Assembly (NCBI RefSeq): GCF_025398315.1
Contig: NZ_JAODOQ010000001.1
Location: forward strand, 4,030,001-4,094,000
Direction: 5' to 3'
Length of the DNA: 64,000 nucleotides
Source: Shewanella phaeophyticola
GTDB lineage: Bacteria > Pseudomonadota > Gammaproteobacteria > Enterobacterales > Shewanellaceae
Within the stretch, counting starts at the first letter, position 1, and every line of letters starts with the position of its first letter. The notes under the pieces were generated by a model that was given only the letters and a program-made list of their open reading frames with translations, was not told the origin of the DNA and did no database searches. Below, piece by piece: positions 53,304 through 64,000 of this stretch. A program made the translations under genes and the position numbers.

Positions 53304-53907
53304 GCTAGCATCTCCTCGATTTGCTTCACTGCATCAGCAGTAACAAGAACAGTGTTAAACGCAATTAGACTTACTGGGTCAAGACCCGCTACGTCACGTA
53401 CGTCAACTTTGTATAAGTTGCGAGCTGCTAAGAATAAATTCTCATCAACTTCAGCAGTAACAATTAGAACGTCTTCTAGGTTCATTGCTGCTAATTTAGC
53501 CTTCAACTCTTTAGTTTTAGGAGCTTCAACGCTAAATGATTCAACAACGACTAAACGCTCTTGACGTACCAATTCAGAAAGAATGCTCTTAAGAGCACCA
53601 CGGTACATCTTCTTGTTAACTTTTTGGCTGTGATCTTGTGTTTTAGCAGCGAATGTAACGCCACCGCCACGCCAGATTGGTAGCCTTTAACACTACCGGC
53701 ACGAGCGCGGCCAGTGCCTTTTTGGCGCCATGGCTTTTTACCAGAGCCAGTTACTTCCGCACGAGTCTTTTGAGCACGAGTGCCCTGACGTGCGTTTGCA
53801 GCGTAAGCTACAACTACCTGATGAACCAGTGCCTCGTTAAAGTCACGGCCGAAGGTAGTTTCGGAAACTTCAAGAGCGCTTTGCGCGTCTTTCAATACCA
53901 ATTCCAT
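53300..53907 (-). CDS. rplD: Ribosomal protein L4, frameshifted
   Basis: Tunnel protein that in E. coli also represses its own S10 operon by attenuation. MELVLKDAQSALEVSETTFG begins it; two extra bases near 53680 shift the frame before IWRGGGVTFAAKTQDHSQKV. Repaired length 201 residues. Confidence 0.95.
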
Positions 53908-53923
53908 TACTATCTCCTCAGAC

Positions 53924-54562
53924 CTAAGCTTTAACTGCAGGCTTAATGATTAGATCACCATTGGTAGCGCCTGGAACTGCGCCGCGTACTAATAACAAGT
54001 TACGCTCTGCATCAACACGTACAACGTGTAGATTTTGAGTAGTTACTTGCTCAGCACCCATATGACCTGACATTTTTTTGCCTTTGAATACACGACCAGG
54101 CGTTTGGTTCTGACCGATAGAACCGTTCGCGCGGTGCGCCAATGAGTTACCGTGAGTCATATCTTGAGTACGGAAGTTCCAACGCTTAATACCGCCTTGG
54201 AAGCCCTTACCTTTTGATTGACCAGTAACATCTACTTTCACTACTTCAGCGAAAATATCAACATTAAGCTCAGCACCAACTTCAATGCCTTCGCCTTCAC
54301 CATCTGCTAAACGCAATTCCCATAAACCACGACCGGCTTCTACGCCGCCCTTGGCAAAATGACCTGCTTCTGCTTTAGTGATGCGATTGGCTTTTTTGGT
54401 ACCAGTAGTCACTTGAAGTGCACGGTAACCGTCAGTTTCTAAAGTTTTCACTTGAGTTACGCGGTTGCCAGCGACTTCAATCACTGTTACAGGGATTGAC
54501 GTACCATCTTCAGTGAAGATGCGAGTCATACCCACTTTACGACCAATAAGACCGATAGCCAT
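53924..54562 (-). CDS. rplC: Ribosomal protein L3
   Basis: 212 residues; MAIGLIGRKVGMTRIFTEDG start and GSIGQNQTPGRVFKGKKMSG with the methylated-Gln region. Early assembly protein. Confidence 0.99.
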   Translation of the reverse strand: MAIGLIGRKVGMTRIFTEDGTSIPVTVIEVAGNRVTQVKTLETDGYRALQVTTGTKKANRITKAEAGHFAKGGVEAGRGLWELRLADGEGEGIEVGAELNVDIFAEVVKVDVTGQSKGKGFQGGIKRWNFRTQDMTHGNSLAHRANGSIGQNQTPGRVFKGKKMSGHMGAEQVTTQNLHVVRVDAERNLLLVRGAVPGATNGDLIIKPAVKA

Positions 54563-54589
54563 CTCTCAAACCTCTTCTAAGGATCTCAA

Positions 54590-54901
54590 TTAACCTAAGC
54601 TAATCTGAACGTCGACACCAGCCGCAAGATCTAAACGCATTAATGCGTCTACAGTCTTTTCTGTTGGCTCTACGATGTCAACTAAACGCTTGTGAGTACG
54701 AATTTCATACTGGTCACGAGCGTCTTTATTAACGTGCGGAGAGATCAAAACGGTATAACGCTCTTTGCGTGTTGGTAGTGGAATTGGATCACGTACCTGC
54801 GCGCCTGTACGCTTAGCAGTTTCAACGATTTCCGCTGTAGACTGATCAATCAAACGATGATCAAAGCCTTTCAAGCGGATACGGATTCTTTGGTTCTGCA
54901 T
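54590..54901 (-). CDS. rpsJ: Ribosomal protein S10 (NusE)
   Basis: 103 residues; MQNQRIRIRLKGFDHRLIDQ start. Also binds NusB at boxA in rrn antitermination. First gene of the S10 operon. Confidence 0.99.
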   Translation of the reverse strand: MQNQRIRIRLKGFDHRLIDQSTAEIVETAKRTGAQVRDPIPLPTRKERYTVLISPHVNKDARDQYEIRTHKRLVDIVEPTEKTVDALMRLDLAAGVDVQISLG

Positions 54902-55044
54902 TGACCAGAGCTCCTAAAATGGACACATAAAAAATCACCCTCTAGCTTTTTCTTTATTAGAAAAGCAGAGCGAGATGATTTAACCGTTCGACTCCCAATC
55001 GGAGTCGCTATGAAAATGAAAAACCCTATTGGTTTAACATTATA
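54902..55044 (-). promoter_or_regulatory. S10 operon promoter and leader
   Basis: A TATAAT -10 lies at 55039-55044 on the minus strand, with only a poor -35. The leader of about 130 bases carries a GACTCC/GGAGTC hairpin. In E. coli such a leader binds L4 for attenuation; whether this one does is not visible. Confidence 0.5.
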
Positions 55045-55208
55045 TTTAACGCTGCACATGTCAGCGAGTGGGCAATTATACAGATCTTTTATTGGAGATC
55101 AAGCCCATTGTGTAAATAGTCTTCAGAAAGTCTGTTCACAATCAATTGCTGCGCATTTTACACAAATTATGTATTTATGCCACTAGATTGTTTTGTTTTT
55201 TAAAAACA

Positions 55209-55236
55209 AAAAAGGAAGCCGAAGCTTCCTTTTTCA
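55209..55236 (-). terminator. str operon terminator after tuf
   Basis: Stem AAAAGGAAGC/GCTTCCTTTT with T run past the tuf stop on the minus strand. Confidence 0.85.
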
Positions 55237-55255
55237 GTGTTCACTAAAGTCGCTA

Positions 55256-56441
55256 TTACGCGATGATTTTAGCTACAACACCAGCACCAACTGTACGGCC
55301 ACCTTCACGGATAGCGAAACGTAAACCGTCGTCCATCGCGATTGGGTAAATCAAAGTAACAACCATCTTGATGTTATCACCAGGCATAACCATTTCTACG
55401 CCTTCTGGTAACTCAATTGTGCCTGTTACGTCTGTTGTACGGAAGTAGAACTGTGGACGGTAACCTTTGAAGAATGGAGTGTGACGTCCGCCTTCTTCTT
55501 TTGATAACACGTATACTTCTGATTCGAATGTAGTGTGTGGAGTGATTGAACCAGGCTTAGCTAGTACTTGACCACGTTCTACGTCATCACGCTTAGTACC
55601 ACGTAATAACACACCACAGTTCTCACCTGCACGACCTTCGTCAAGCAGCTTACGGAACATTTCTACACCAGTACAAGTTGTTTTAGTGGTCGCGTGAACA
55701 CCAACGATTTCTACTTCGTCAGATACACGGATGATACCACGCTCAACACGACCTGTTACCACTGTACCACGACCTGAAATCGAGAATACGTCTTCGATTG
55801 GTAGTAGGAATGGCTTGTCGATGTCACGCTCTGGCTCTGGAATGTAGCTGTCTAGTGCTTCTGCAAGTTCGATTACTTTAGCTTCCCATGCCGCATCGCC
55901 TTCTAACGCTTTTAATGCAGAACCTTGGATTACTGGTAAGTCATCACCTGGGAAGTCATATTCTGATAGAAGTTCACGTACTTCCATTTCTACTAATTCT
56001 AGTAACTCTTCGTCATCTACCATGTCACATTTGTTCATGAATACGATGATGAAAGGTACACCAACCTGACGTGAAAGTAGGATGTGCTCACGAGTCTGTG
56101 GCATTGTAGCCATCTGTCGCTGCTACTACTAAAATTGCGCCGTCCATCTGTGCAGCACCAGTGATCATGTTTTTAACATAATCCGCGTGACCTGGACAGT
56201 CTACGTGTGCGTAGTGACGTGTTGGTGTGTCATATTCGATGTGAGAAGTATTAATGGTAATACCGCGCTCACGCTCTTCTGGAGCGTTATCGATTTGAGC
56301 GAAGTTACGTGCTTCACCACCATAAGTCTTAGACAATACTGCAGAGATAGCTGCAGTAAGAGTTGTTTTACCATGGTCAACGTGACCGATGGTGCCTACG
56401 TTTACGTGAGGCTTATTACGTTCAAATTTAGCTTTTGCCAC
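55256..56441 (-). CDS. tuf: Elongation factor Tu, frameshifted
   Basis: Brings aminoacyl-tRNA to the ribosome. P-loop GHVDHGKTT, DCPGH, NKCDMVD and the C-terminal GRTVGAGVVAKI are seen. One extra base near 56105 interrupts ATDGPMPQTREHILL; the repaired protein is 394 residues. A second tuf copy may exist elsewhere, so this copy alone would not prove an artefact. Confidence 0.97.
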
Positions 56442-56510
56442 GATAAATTCCTTTCTTTTCAGAAGTGCTCGTTTAATTCGAGCAATATAACATTGATGCC
56501 GTAACCGATA

Positions 56511-58607
56511 TTAGTTACGAGATTCTATAATCGCTTTTGCAATGTTTTGCGGTGCATCTGCGTACTTGTAAAACTCCATAGAGTAAGAAGCACGACCCTG
56601 AGATGCAGAGCGCAAATCAGTCGCATAACCAAACATTTCAGATAGAGGTACTACCGCATGGACAAGTTTAACACCTGCGATGCCATCGTCCATACCTTCG
56701 ATTATGCCACGACGGCGGTTTAAATCACCTACAACGTCGCCCATATAATCTTCAGGTGTAGTCACTTCTACTTTCATACAAGGTTCGAGCAACGAAGGGT
56801 TAGCGTCTAGCGCACCCTGTTTGAAGCCCATTGAACCTGCAATTTTGAACGCCATTTCGTTCGAGTCCACATCATGATATGAACCGTCAAACAATGTGAC
56901 CTTCACATCAAGAACAGGATAGCCAGCTAATACGCCGTTTTTCATCTGCTCTTGAATACCTTTGTCAACGGCTGGGATGTATTCGCGAGGAATAACACCA
57001 CCTACGACTTCATTGACAAATTCGTAGCCCGCACCTTCTTCAAGTGGTTCGAGTCTTAGCCAAACATGGCCAAACTGACCACGTCCGCCAGATTGACGTA
57101 CGAACTTACCTTCCACTTCAACTTTCGAACGAATTGTTTCACGATAGGCAACCTGTGGTTTACCTACGTTACACTCTACACTGAATTCGCGACGCATACG
57201 ATCAACGATAATATCCAAGTGTAGCTCACCCATTCCTGATATCAGTGTTTGAGCTGACTCTTCGTTGGTCTCGACACGGAAAGATGGATCTTCTGCTGCT
57301 AATTTTTGCAGCGCGATACCCATTTTGTCCTGATCGGCTTTCGAACGAGGCTCAACGGCAATGGTAATCACGGGTTCTGGGAACTCCATGCGCTCAAGAA
57401 TCACTTTGTGATTGTTATCGCAAAGAGTATCACCGGTTGTAACATCTTTTAGACCTATAGCCGCAGCAATATCACCTGCACGAACTTCTTTTAGCTCGGT
57501 ACGATCGTTTGCGTGCATTTGCACCATACGACCTATACGTTCACGTTTCTGCTTAACAGAATTGTAAACACCCGCGCCTGTCTCAAGTACGCCGGAATAA
57601 ACTCGGATAAAGGTAAGTGTTCCAACAAATGGATCAGTCGCAATTTTAAATGCTAATGCTGCAAATGGTGCATTATCATCTGATGGGCGTTCAACTTCAT
57701 TTTCGTCTTCGTCAATACCTTTAATTGCCGGTACTTCACTAGGCGCTGGAAGGAAGTCAATAACCGCATCAAGAACCGCTTGCACACCTTTGTTCTTAAA
57801 TGCAGAACCACAGGTAGCAAGAACGATCTCATTATTAATTGTGCGCTGACGCAGTGCTGTTTTAATCTCTTGTTCTGATAACTCACCTTCTTCAAGGTAT
57901 TTGTTCATCAGTTCATCTGAGGCTTCAGCTGCTGCTTCCACGAGATACTCATGCATATCGGCAGCTTTCGCTGCGAGATCTGCAGGAATGTCTTCATAAG
58001 TGAATGTCATTCCCTGATCTGATTCAGACCAGTTAATGGCTTTCATCTTAATTAAATCAATAACACCCTTGAAGTTCTCTTCTGCACCAATGTTTAATTG
58101 GATCGGCACACAAGTTGCGCCAAGGCGGTTACGAATTTGATTTATTACTCGGTCAAAATCTGCCCCTGCGCGGTCCATCTTGTTAACAAATACCATACGT
58201 GGAACGTGGTACTTGTCAGCTTGGCGCCAAACAGTTTCAGATTGCGGTTCTACGCCTGACGAGCCACAGAATACAACTACGGCTCCATCAAGTACGCGTA
58301 ATGAACGCTCAACTTCAATCGTGAAGTCTACGTGACCTGGGGTATCGATGATATTAATACGGTGTTCAGTGAATTGAGCATCCATACCTCGCCAAAAGGT
58401 CGTTACAGCAGCAGACGTAATAGTAATACCACGTTCTTGTTCCTGTACCATCCAGTCGGTCGTGGCGGCGCCATCATGCACCTCACCGATTTTATGAGAC
58501 ATACCGGTATAGAACAGAACACGTTCTGTTGTCGTAGTTTTACCTGCATCCACATGAGCAACAATACCGATATTACGATACTGCTCAATTGGGGTTGTAC
58601 GAGCCAC
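56511..58607 (-). CDS. fusA: Elongation factor G
   Basis: GTPase for translocation and, with RRF, ribosome recycling. 698 residues, uninterrupted. P-loop AHVDAGKTTTTE, DTPGH, NKMDRAG, and domain IV GRGQFGHVWLR. Lies between rpsG and tuf as in the str operon. Confidence 0.99.
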   Translation of the reverse strand: MARTTPIEQYRNIGIVAHVDAGKTTTTERVLFYTGMSHKIGEVHDGAATTDWMVQEQERGITITSAAVTTFWRGMDAQFTEHRINIIDTPGHVDFTIEVERSLRVLDGAVVVFCGSSGVEPQSETVWRQADKYHVPRMVFVNKMDRAGADFDRVINQIRNRLGATCVPIQLNIGAEENFKGVIDLIKMKAINWSESDQGMTFTYEDIPADLAAKAADMHEYLVEAAAEASDELMNKYLEEGELSEQEIKTALRQRTINNEIVLATCGSAFKNKGVQAVLDAVIDFLPAPSEVPAIKGIDEDENEVERPSDDNAPFAALAFKIATDPFVGTLTFIRVYSGVLETGAGVYNSVKQKRERIGRMVQMHANDRTELKEVRAGDIAAAIGLKDVTTGDTLCDNNHKVILERMEFPEPVITIAVEPRSKADQDKMGIALQKLAAEDPSFRVETNEESAQTLISGMGELHLDIIVDRMRREFSVECNVGKPQVAYRETIRSKVEVEGKFVRQSGGRGQFGHVWLRLEPLEEGAGYEFVNEVVGGVIPREYIPAVDKGIQEQMKNGVLAGYPVLDVKVTLFDGSYHDVDSNEMAFKIAGSMGFKQGALDANPSLLEPCMKVEVTTPEDYMGDVVGDLNRRRGIIEGMDDGIAGVKLVHAVVPLSEMFGYATDLRSASQGRASYSMEFYKYADAPQNIAKAIIESRN

Positions 58608-58623
58608 TATTTATACCCTCTCA

Positions 58624-58683
58624 ACTAAAACTTTTGGTTTTAGCAATATCAACAATATGGAGCGGGCAAAAGCCCGCTCCATC
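58624..58683 (-). promoter_or_regulatory. Paired hairpins between rpsG and fusA
   Basis: Two hairpins: TGGAGCGGGC/GCCCGCTCCA (58658-58682) with loop AAAA, and CTAAAAC/GTTTTAG near 58625-58642. The first is GC-rich without a T tail, so it may pause polymerase or shield the rpsG end from decay. Confidence 0.5.
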
Positions 58684-58686
58684 ATA

Positions 58687-59157
58687 TTACCAACGGTAAT
58701 GAGCAAAGGCTTTGTTAGCTTCAGCCATGCGATGCACGTCTTCACGCTTCTTAACAGCAGTACCTTTGTTTTCAGATGCGTCTAGCATTTCACCTGCTAG
58801 ACGTAGAGCCATAGATTTTTCACCACGCTTGCGAGCAGCTTCAACTAACCAGCGCATCGCTAGTGCGTTACGACGCACTGGACGAACTTCACATGGTACT
58901 TGATACGTTGAACCACCAACACGACGAGATTTAACCTCGACTGAAGGGCGTACGTTATCAAGAGCTGCTTCAAGGATAGTTAAATGGTTTTCGCTTTTCT
59001 TTTCAGCGACAACATCTAACGCCTTGTAGATAATTTTTTCTGCAGTCGACTTTTTGCCGTCCTGCATAATGACGTTGATGAACTTAGCCAACAACTCACT
59101 GTGAAACTTTGGATCTGGTAGGATTTTACGTTGTCCTACAACGCGACGTCTTGGCAT
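58687..59157 (-). CDS. rpsG: Ribosomal protein S7
   Basis: 156 residues; MPRRRVVGQRKILPDPKFHS and MRWLVEAARKRGEKSM. Nucleates the small-subunit head and represses the str operon in E. coli. Confidence 0.99.
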   Translation of the reverse strand: MPRRRVVGQRKILPDPKFHSELLAKFINVIMQDGKKSTAEKIIYKALDVVAEKKSENHLTILEAALDNVRPSVEVKSRRVGGSTYQVPCEVRPVRRNALAMRWLVEAARKRGEKSMALRLAGEMLDASENKGTAVKKREDVHRMAEANKAFAHYRW

Positions 59158-59239
59158 ATCAATTCTCCGTATGCTTCAGGTATTTCCAAAACTGGAATGT
59201 CAAATAAATACTAGCTTGGCCTTACTTAAACGGGATACG

Positions 59240-59614
59240 TTAAGACTTAGGACGCTTAGCACCGTACTTAGAGCGGCCTTGGCGACGTGAAGTCACGCCA
59301 GCACAGTCTAATGCGCCACGAACAGTGTGGTAACGCACACCAGGTAAGTCTTTAACACGACCACCACGGATGAGGATTACACTGTGTTCTTGCAAGTTAT
59401 GGCCTTCACCACCGATGTACGAAGTTACTTCGAAACCGTTAGTTAGACGCACACGAGCTACTTTACGTAGTGCAGAGTTAGGTTTTTTAGGTGTTGTAGT
59501 GTACACACGAGTACAAACACCACGTTTTTGTGGGCACGCGTTCAACGCAGGCACATTAGTCTTTTCGACTTTTGGCGCGCGTGGCTTACGTACCAACTGG
59601 TTTACAGTTGCCAT
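59240..59614 (-). CDS. rpsL: Ribosomal protein S12
   Basis: 124 residues; decoding-centre protein, with KKPNSALRKVARVRL and GGRVKDLPGVRYH. The streptomycin-resistance positions Lys43 and Lys88 appear wild type. ATG 59614 begins MATVNQLVRKPRAPK. Confidence 0.98.
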   Translation of the reverse strand: MATVNQLVRKPRAPKVEKTNVPALNACPQKRGVCTRVYTTTPKKPNSALRKVARVRLTNGFEVTSYIGGEGHNLQEHSVILIRGGRVKDLPGVRYHTVRGALDCAGVTSRRQGRSKYGAKRPKS

Positions 59615-59689
59615 GTATAGCTCCGACAGTTGATTTAAACTCAACAATTAGGTGTGAAAAATCTATATCCCACAATGATGGGACGCGGA

Positions 59690-59718
59690 ATTTTAGAAAG
59701 GTAATGGCTGCCTGTCAA
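59690..59718 (-). promoter_or_regulatory. rpsLp: str operon sigma-70 promoter
   Basis: TTGACA (59713-59718) and TAAAAT (59690-59695) with a 17-base spacer on the minus strand. About 75 bases before rpsL, with a TCCCA/TGGGA hairpin in the leader. Confidence 0.85.
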
Positions 59719-59748
59719 GAAATAGCCAACTTTTCGTGCAAATTCCAA

Positions 59749-59777
59749 TAAAAAAGGCGCCATTGGCGCCTTTTTTT
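59749..59777 (-). terminator. rpoBC operon terminator
   Basis: Stem AAAAAGGCGCC/GGCGCCTTTTT with T run on the minus strand, between rpoC and the str promoter. Confidence 0.85.
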
Positions 59778-59791
59778 AACAAATCGCTAAC

Positions 59792-62700
59792 TTAATCTTG
59801 GCTACCAGCCAAATTTAGTAGATCTGCTAGGTTCTGTTCAGCTTCGCTTGCAGTTACAGTTGTTGCTTCCACTTTGCCTTTCGAACTTGCTTCTTTAGCG
59901 CGTTCTTCATTGCGAGTTTTGTGATAAGCATAGCCTGTACCAGCAGGGATCAAACGACCAACGATTACGTTTTCTTTCAGACCACGTAACGGATCGCTCT
60001 TACCACCAACGGCAGCTTCAGTTAACACACGAGTGGTTTCCTGGAACGAGGCAGCTGAGATGAATGATTCAGTAGCCAAAGATGCTTTGGTAATACCCAA
60101 TAATTCACGTTCGAACGTTGCTGGTTCTTTCCCTTGAGCAATCAGCTCACGGTTAGCAATCTTCACACGCGCAACTTCAACTTGCTCGCCTTCTAAGAAC
60201 TCACTGTCACCTGCTGTTGTGATTAAACACTTACGTAGCATTTGACGAATGATAACTTCGATGTGCTTGTCGTTGATTTTTACACCCTGCAGACGGTAAA
60301 CATCCTGTACTTCGTTCACAATGTAGTTTGCTACGTTGTGGATACCACGAAGGCGTAAAATGTCATGTGCAGCTTCTGGGTAGCGTCAGCAATAACTTCA
60401 CCACGTTCGACTTTTTCACCTTCGAACACGTTTAAGTTACGCCATTTAGGGATCATCTCTTCATAGTGATCACCGCCATCAGCTGGCGTAATCACTAGAC
60501 GACGCTTGCCTTTTGTCTCTTTACCGAACGAGATTGTACCAGTGATTTCAGCAAGAATTGCTGGCTCTTTTGGTTTACGCGCTTCGAATAAGTCAGCAAC
60601 ACGTGGTAGACCACCGGTGATGTCGCGTGTTTTAGACGATTCTTGTGGAATACGTGCTAGAGCGTCACCAACGTTGATTTTAGCGTTATCGTCTTTCGAT
60701 ACAATCGCGTTGCCTGGTAAGAAGTATTGAGCTGGTACTTCAGTACCAGGGATCATTAAGTCATTACCATCTGCGTCAACTAGACGAATGGCTGGACGTA
60801 ATTCTTTACCAGCAGAAGTACGCGCACCAATTTCAAGTACAACAACTGAAGACAAACCCGTTAACTCGTCAGTTTGACGTGTCATGGTTACGCCGTCGAT
60901 CATGTCAACAAACTTAACACTACCCGCTACTTCAGAAATGATTGGGTGAGTATGTGGATCCCAGTTGGCGATAATTTCGCCTGGCGCCACTTCACTGTCT
61001 TCCAATTTCTCTAAAACGGTACCGTAAGGCACTTTATAACGCTCTTTCTCACGGCCTAGCTCATCGATGATGGCTAACTCAGAAGAACGAGACACGATAA
61101 CGAGCTTACCGTCGATGTTAGAAACATGCTTAGCATTGTGTAACTTCAGAGAACCTGCGTTCTTAACTTGAACGTTGTTTTCTGCAGAAGCTCGTGATGC
61201 CGCACCACCAATGTGGAACGTACGCATGGTTAACTGTGTACCAGGCTCACCGATTGACTGTGCTGCAACAACACCAATGGCTTCACCGTGGTTAATAATA
61301 TGACCACGAGCCAAGTCACGGCCGTAACATGCTGCACACACACCAAAGTCTGTTTCACAGGTAATTACAGAACGTACAATGACTTCATCGATACTGTTCT
61401 CTTCTAACGTGTCACACCATGCTTCATCAAGAAGCGTGTTCCGTGGAGCAAGTACTTCTTCAGTACCTGGCTTCAATACGTCAACAGCAACAACACGACC
61501 TAGAACACGTTCACGTAATGGCTCAACAACATCACCACCTTCAATAAGCGGCTTCATTGTTAGACCATGTTCAACGCCACAGTCATCTTCAATTACAACT
61601 AAGTCTTGTGCTACGTCTACTAGACGGCGAGTTAGGTAACCCGAGTTAGCTGTTTTCAATGCGGTATCGGCAAGACCTTTACGCGCACCGTGAGTAGAAA
61701 TAAAGTACTGTAGTACGTTTAGACCTTCACGGAAGTTAGCCACAATTGGGGTTTCGATGATTGAGCCATCAGGCTTAGCCATCAAACCACGCATACCCGC
61801 CAACTGACGGATCTGAGCCGCACTACCACGAGCACCTGAGTCAGCCATCATATAGATGCTGTTAAACGATGCTTGTTTCTCTTCAACACCGTCACGGTTA
61901 ACTACTGTCTCAGTTGACAGGTTTTCCATCATCGCTTTCGACACTTTTTCGTTAGCAGATGCCCAGATATCGATAACTTTGTTGTAACGCTCACCCGCTG
62001 TGACTAGACCTGACTGGAACTGCTCTTGAATTTCAAGTACTTCAGCTTCAGCATCGGCAACTAGCGTGTATTTCTCAGCTGGAATAACCATATCGTCGAT
62101 ACCTACGGAGGCACCTGAGATGGTTGCAAAACGGAAACCGGTATACATCAATTGGTCAGCAAAGATAACGGTATCTTTAAGACCTAGTTGACGGTAACAC
62201 GTGTTCAATAGCTTAGAGATCTGCTTCTTACCCATGTTTTGGTTAACCAAATCATATGATAAGCCTTCTGGCAGGATCAATGATAAAAGTGCACGACCAA
62301 CTGTAGTATCAATGATACGAGTGGCTTTAGTTCTTTCACCGTCTGCGGCTATTGATGTTTCAGTGATACGCACTTTAACGCGAGCGTGTAATTCTGCTGC
62401 ACCTGTAGCATATGCTTTTTCTACTTCAGCAACTGAAGAGAAAGCCATGCCTTCACCGCGACCGTTAATACATTCACGGCTGGTGTAGTACAAACCTAAT
62501 ACAACGTCTTGAGACGGTGTAATTACAGGCTCACCGTTAGCAGGTGACAAAATGTTGTTGGTTGACATCATTAGCGCACGAGCTTCTAATTGAGCTTCAA
62601 GCGTTAATGGAACGTGAACCGCCATTTGGTCACCGTCGAAGTCGGCGTTGTATGCCGCACAAACTAACGGGTGCAATTGAATTGCTTTACCTTCAATCAG

Positions 62701-64000
62701 AACTGGTTCAAATGCTTGAATACCGAGTCTGTGAAGTGTTGGTGCACGGTTAAGCATTACTGGATGTTCACGAATCACTTCGTCTAATACATCCCATACT
62801 TCAGCCTGTTCGCGTTCAACCATCTTCTTAGCAGCTTTAATCGTAGTGGCTAGACCACGACCTTCTAACTTGCCATAAATAAATGGTTTAAATAGCTCAA
62901 GTGCCATCTTCTTAGGAAGACCACACTGGTGTAGACGTAAAGTAGGACCAACGGTAATAACCGAACGTCCTGAATAGTCAACACGCTTACCAAGTAAGTT
63001 CTGACGGAAACGACCCTGCTTACCCTTGATCATATCTGCAAGAGATTTAAGCGGACGCTTGTTAGAACCTGTAATAGCACGACCGCGACGACCGTTATCT
63101 AATAGCGCATCAACTGACTCTTGTAACATACGCTTTTCGTTACGTACGATAATGTCAGGCGCAGCTAGATCTAACAGACGCTTCAAACGGTTGTTACGGT
63201 TAATCACACGACGATAAAGATCGTTAAGATCTGACGTCGCGAAACGACCACCGTCTAACGGCACTAATGGACGTAGATCAGGTGGAAGAACCGGTAATAC
63301 TTTTAAGATCATCCACTCTGGCTTGTTGCCAGAGGTGAAGAATGCTTCCATCAGTTTAAGGCGTTTTGTCACCTTTTTACGACGGGTTTCAGAATTGATT
63401 GAAGGCAATTCTTCACGCATTTGTTCGATCTGTTCTTCTAAGTTGATAGCACGTAGCAATTCTAAAACTGCTTCTGCACCCATCTTAGCTTCAAACTCGT
63501 CACCGTATTCTTCTAACGCATCAAGATACGTTTCTTCGGTAAGCATTTGGCCGCGCTCAAGCGTGGTCATGCCAGGCTCGATAACAACAAATGATTCGAA
63601 GTACAGTACGCGTTCAATATCACGTAACGTCATATCCAGCATTAAGCCGATACGTGACGGAAGTGACTTTAAGAACCAAATGTGGGCAACTGGACTAGCC
63701 AATTCAATGTGACCCATGCGCTCACGACGCACTTTAGTCTGGGTAACTTCTACGCCACACTTTTCACAAATCACACCACGGTGCTTTAAACGTTTGTATT
63801 TACCACACAAACATTCGTAATCTTTAACCGGACCAAAGATACGCGCACAGAACAAACCTTCACGCTCAGGCTTGAATGTACGGTAGTTAATGGTTTCTGG
63901 CTTCTTTACTTCACCAAAAGACCAAGAACGGATGAGATCTGGCGAAGCCAAACCAATTTTGATTCCGTTAAATTCTTCAGTCTTACTTTGCTGCTTAAGA
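59792..64000 (-). CDS. rpoC: RNA polymerase subunit beta', partial, frameshifted
   Basis: Runs off the right edge: the frame continues LKQQSKTEEFNGIKIG upstream of 63951, so only about ten N-terminal residues are missing. The zinc-binding CLCGKYKRLKHRGVICEKC, the catalytic metal loop NADFDGDQMA and the bridge-helix region are visible. A missing C near 60378 (CCC where CCCC is needed) shifts the frame before AAHDILRLRGIHNVANYIVN; the C-terminal 175 residues continue to 59792. The gene is indispensable, so the shift is an artefact. Confidence 0.97.

Overview
The window looks like a Shewanella chromosome, or a close marine relative. Three things suggest this: the arrangement of the argCBFGH/argE cluster, the rrn operon and a split ccm cluster around the small cytochrome c5 gene (scyA), which I recall from Shewanella; the 16S rRNA; and the lean gamma-proteobacterial gene spacing. 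The species cannot be named from this alone.

Layout. 1-1384: end of an MFS transporter gene with an in-frame stop. 1.8-5.0 kb: lipoprotein-like ORFs, a CpcT/CpeT-family protein and a methyl-accepting chemotaxis protein. 5.2-12.2 kb: arginine biosynthesis, argCBFGH on the minus strand and divergent argE, with a tandem ARG-box candidate between them. 12.4-15.5 kb: ppc and a DUF1439 lipoprotein. 15.7-19.5 kb: a compact divergent locus with homologues of the flagellar outer-membrane ring proteins FlgP, FlgH and FlgT, plus a Ser/Ala-rich protein, but no rod, hook, P-ring or motor gene. This is the most unusual region; its control region carries five GTAAA motifs spaced exactly 10 bp apart. 19.6-24.1 kb: a large DUF2339 membrane protein and cinA. 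24.1-25.9 kb: decayed tRNA-Asp copies with an IS630-type element between two half-copies, then an intact tRNA-Asp. 26.0-31.5 kb: rrn operon on the minus strand (16S-23S-5S-tRNA-Asp). 31.7-40.5 kb: cytochrome c maturation genes (ccmFGH plus a thioredoxin-like gene on minus; ccmI and ccmABCDE on plus) with scyA. 40.6-40.9 kb: 31 perfect copies of an 8-bp repeat. 41.3-64 kb: the alpha, spc, S10 and str ribosomal operons on the minus strand, ending in rpoC, which runs off the right edge.

How the genes work together. The arg cluster carries glutamate-derived N-acetyl intermediates to arginine. The Ccm proteins export heme (CcmABCDE) and ligate it to apocytochromes (CcmFGHI), and ScyA is a likely client. 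The ribosomal block, rrn operon, EF-G, EF-Tu, SecY, RpoA and RpoC form the growth-rate-regulated expression core.

Sequence quality. About twenty single-base or two-base indels break reading frames, including genes that cannot be lost (rpsH, rplV, rplB, rplD, rpoC, tuf). I therefore read these breaks as sequencing or assembly errors, not pseudogenes, and give each such gene its reconstructed full span.
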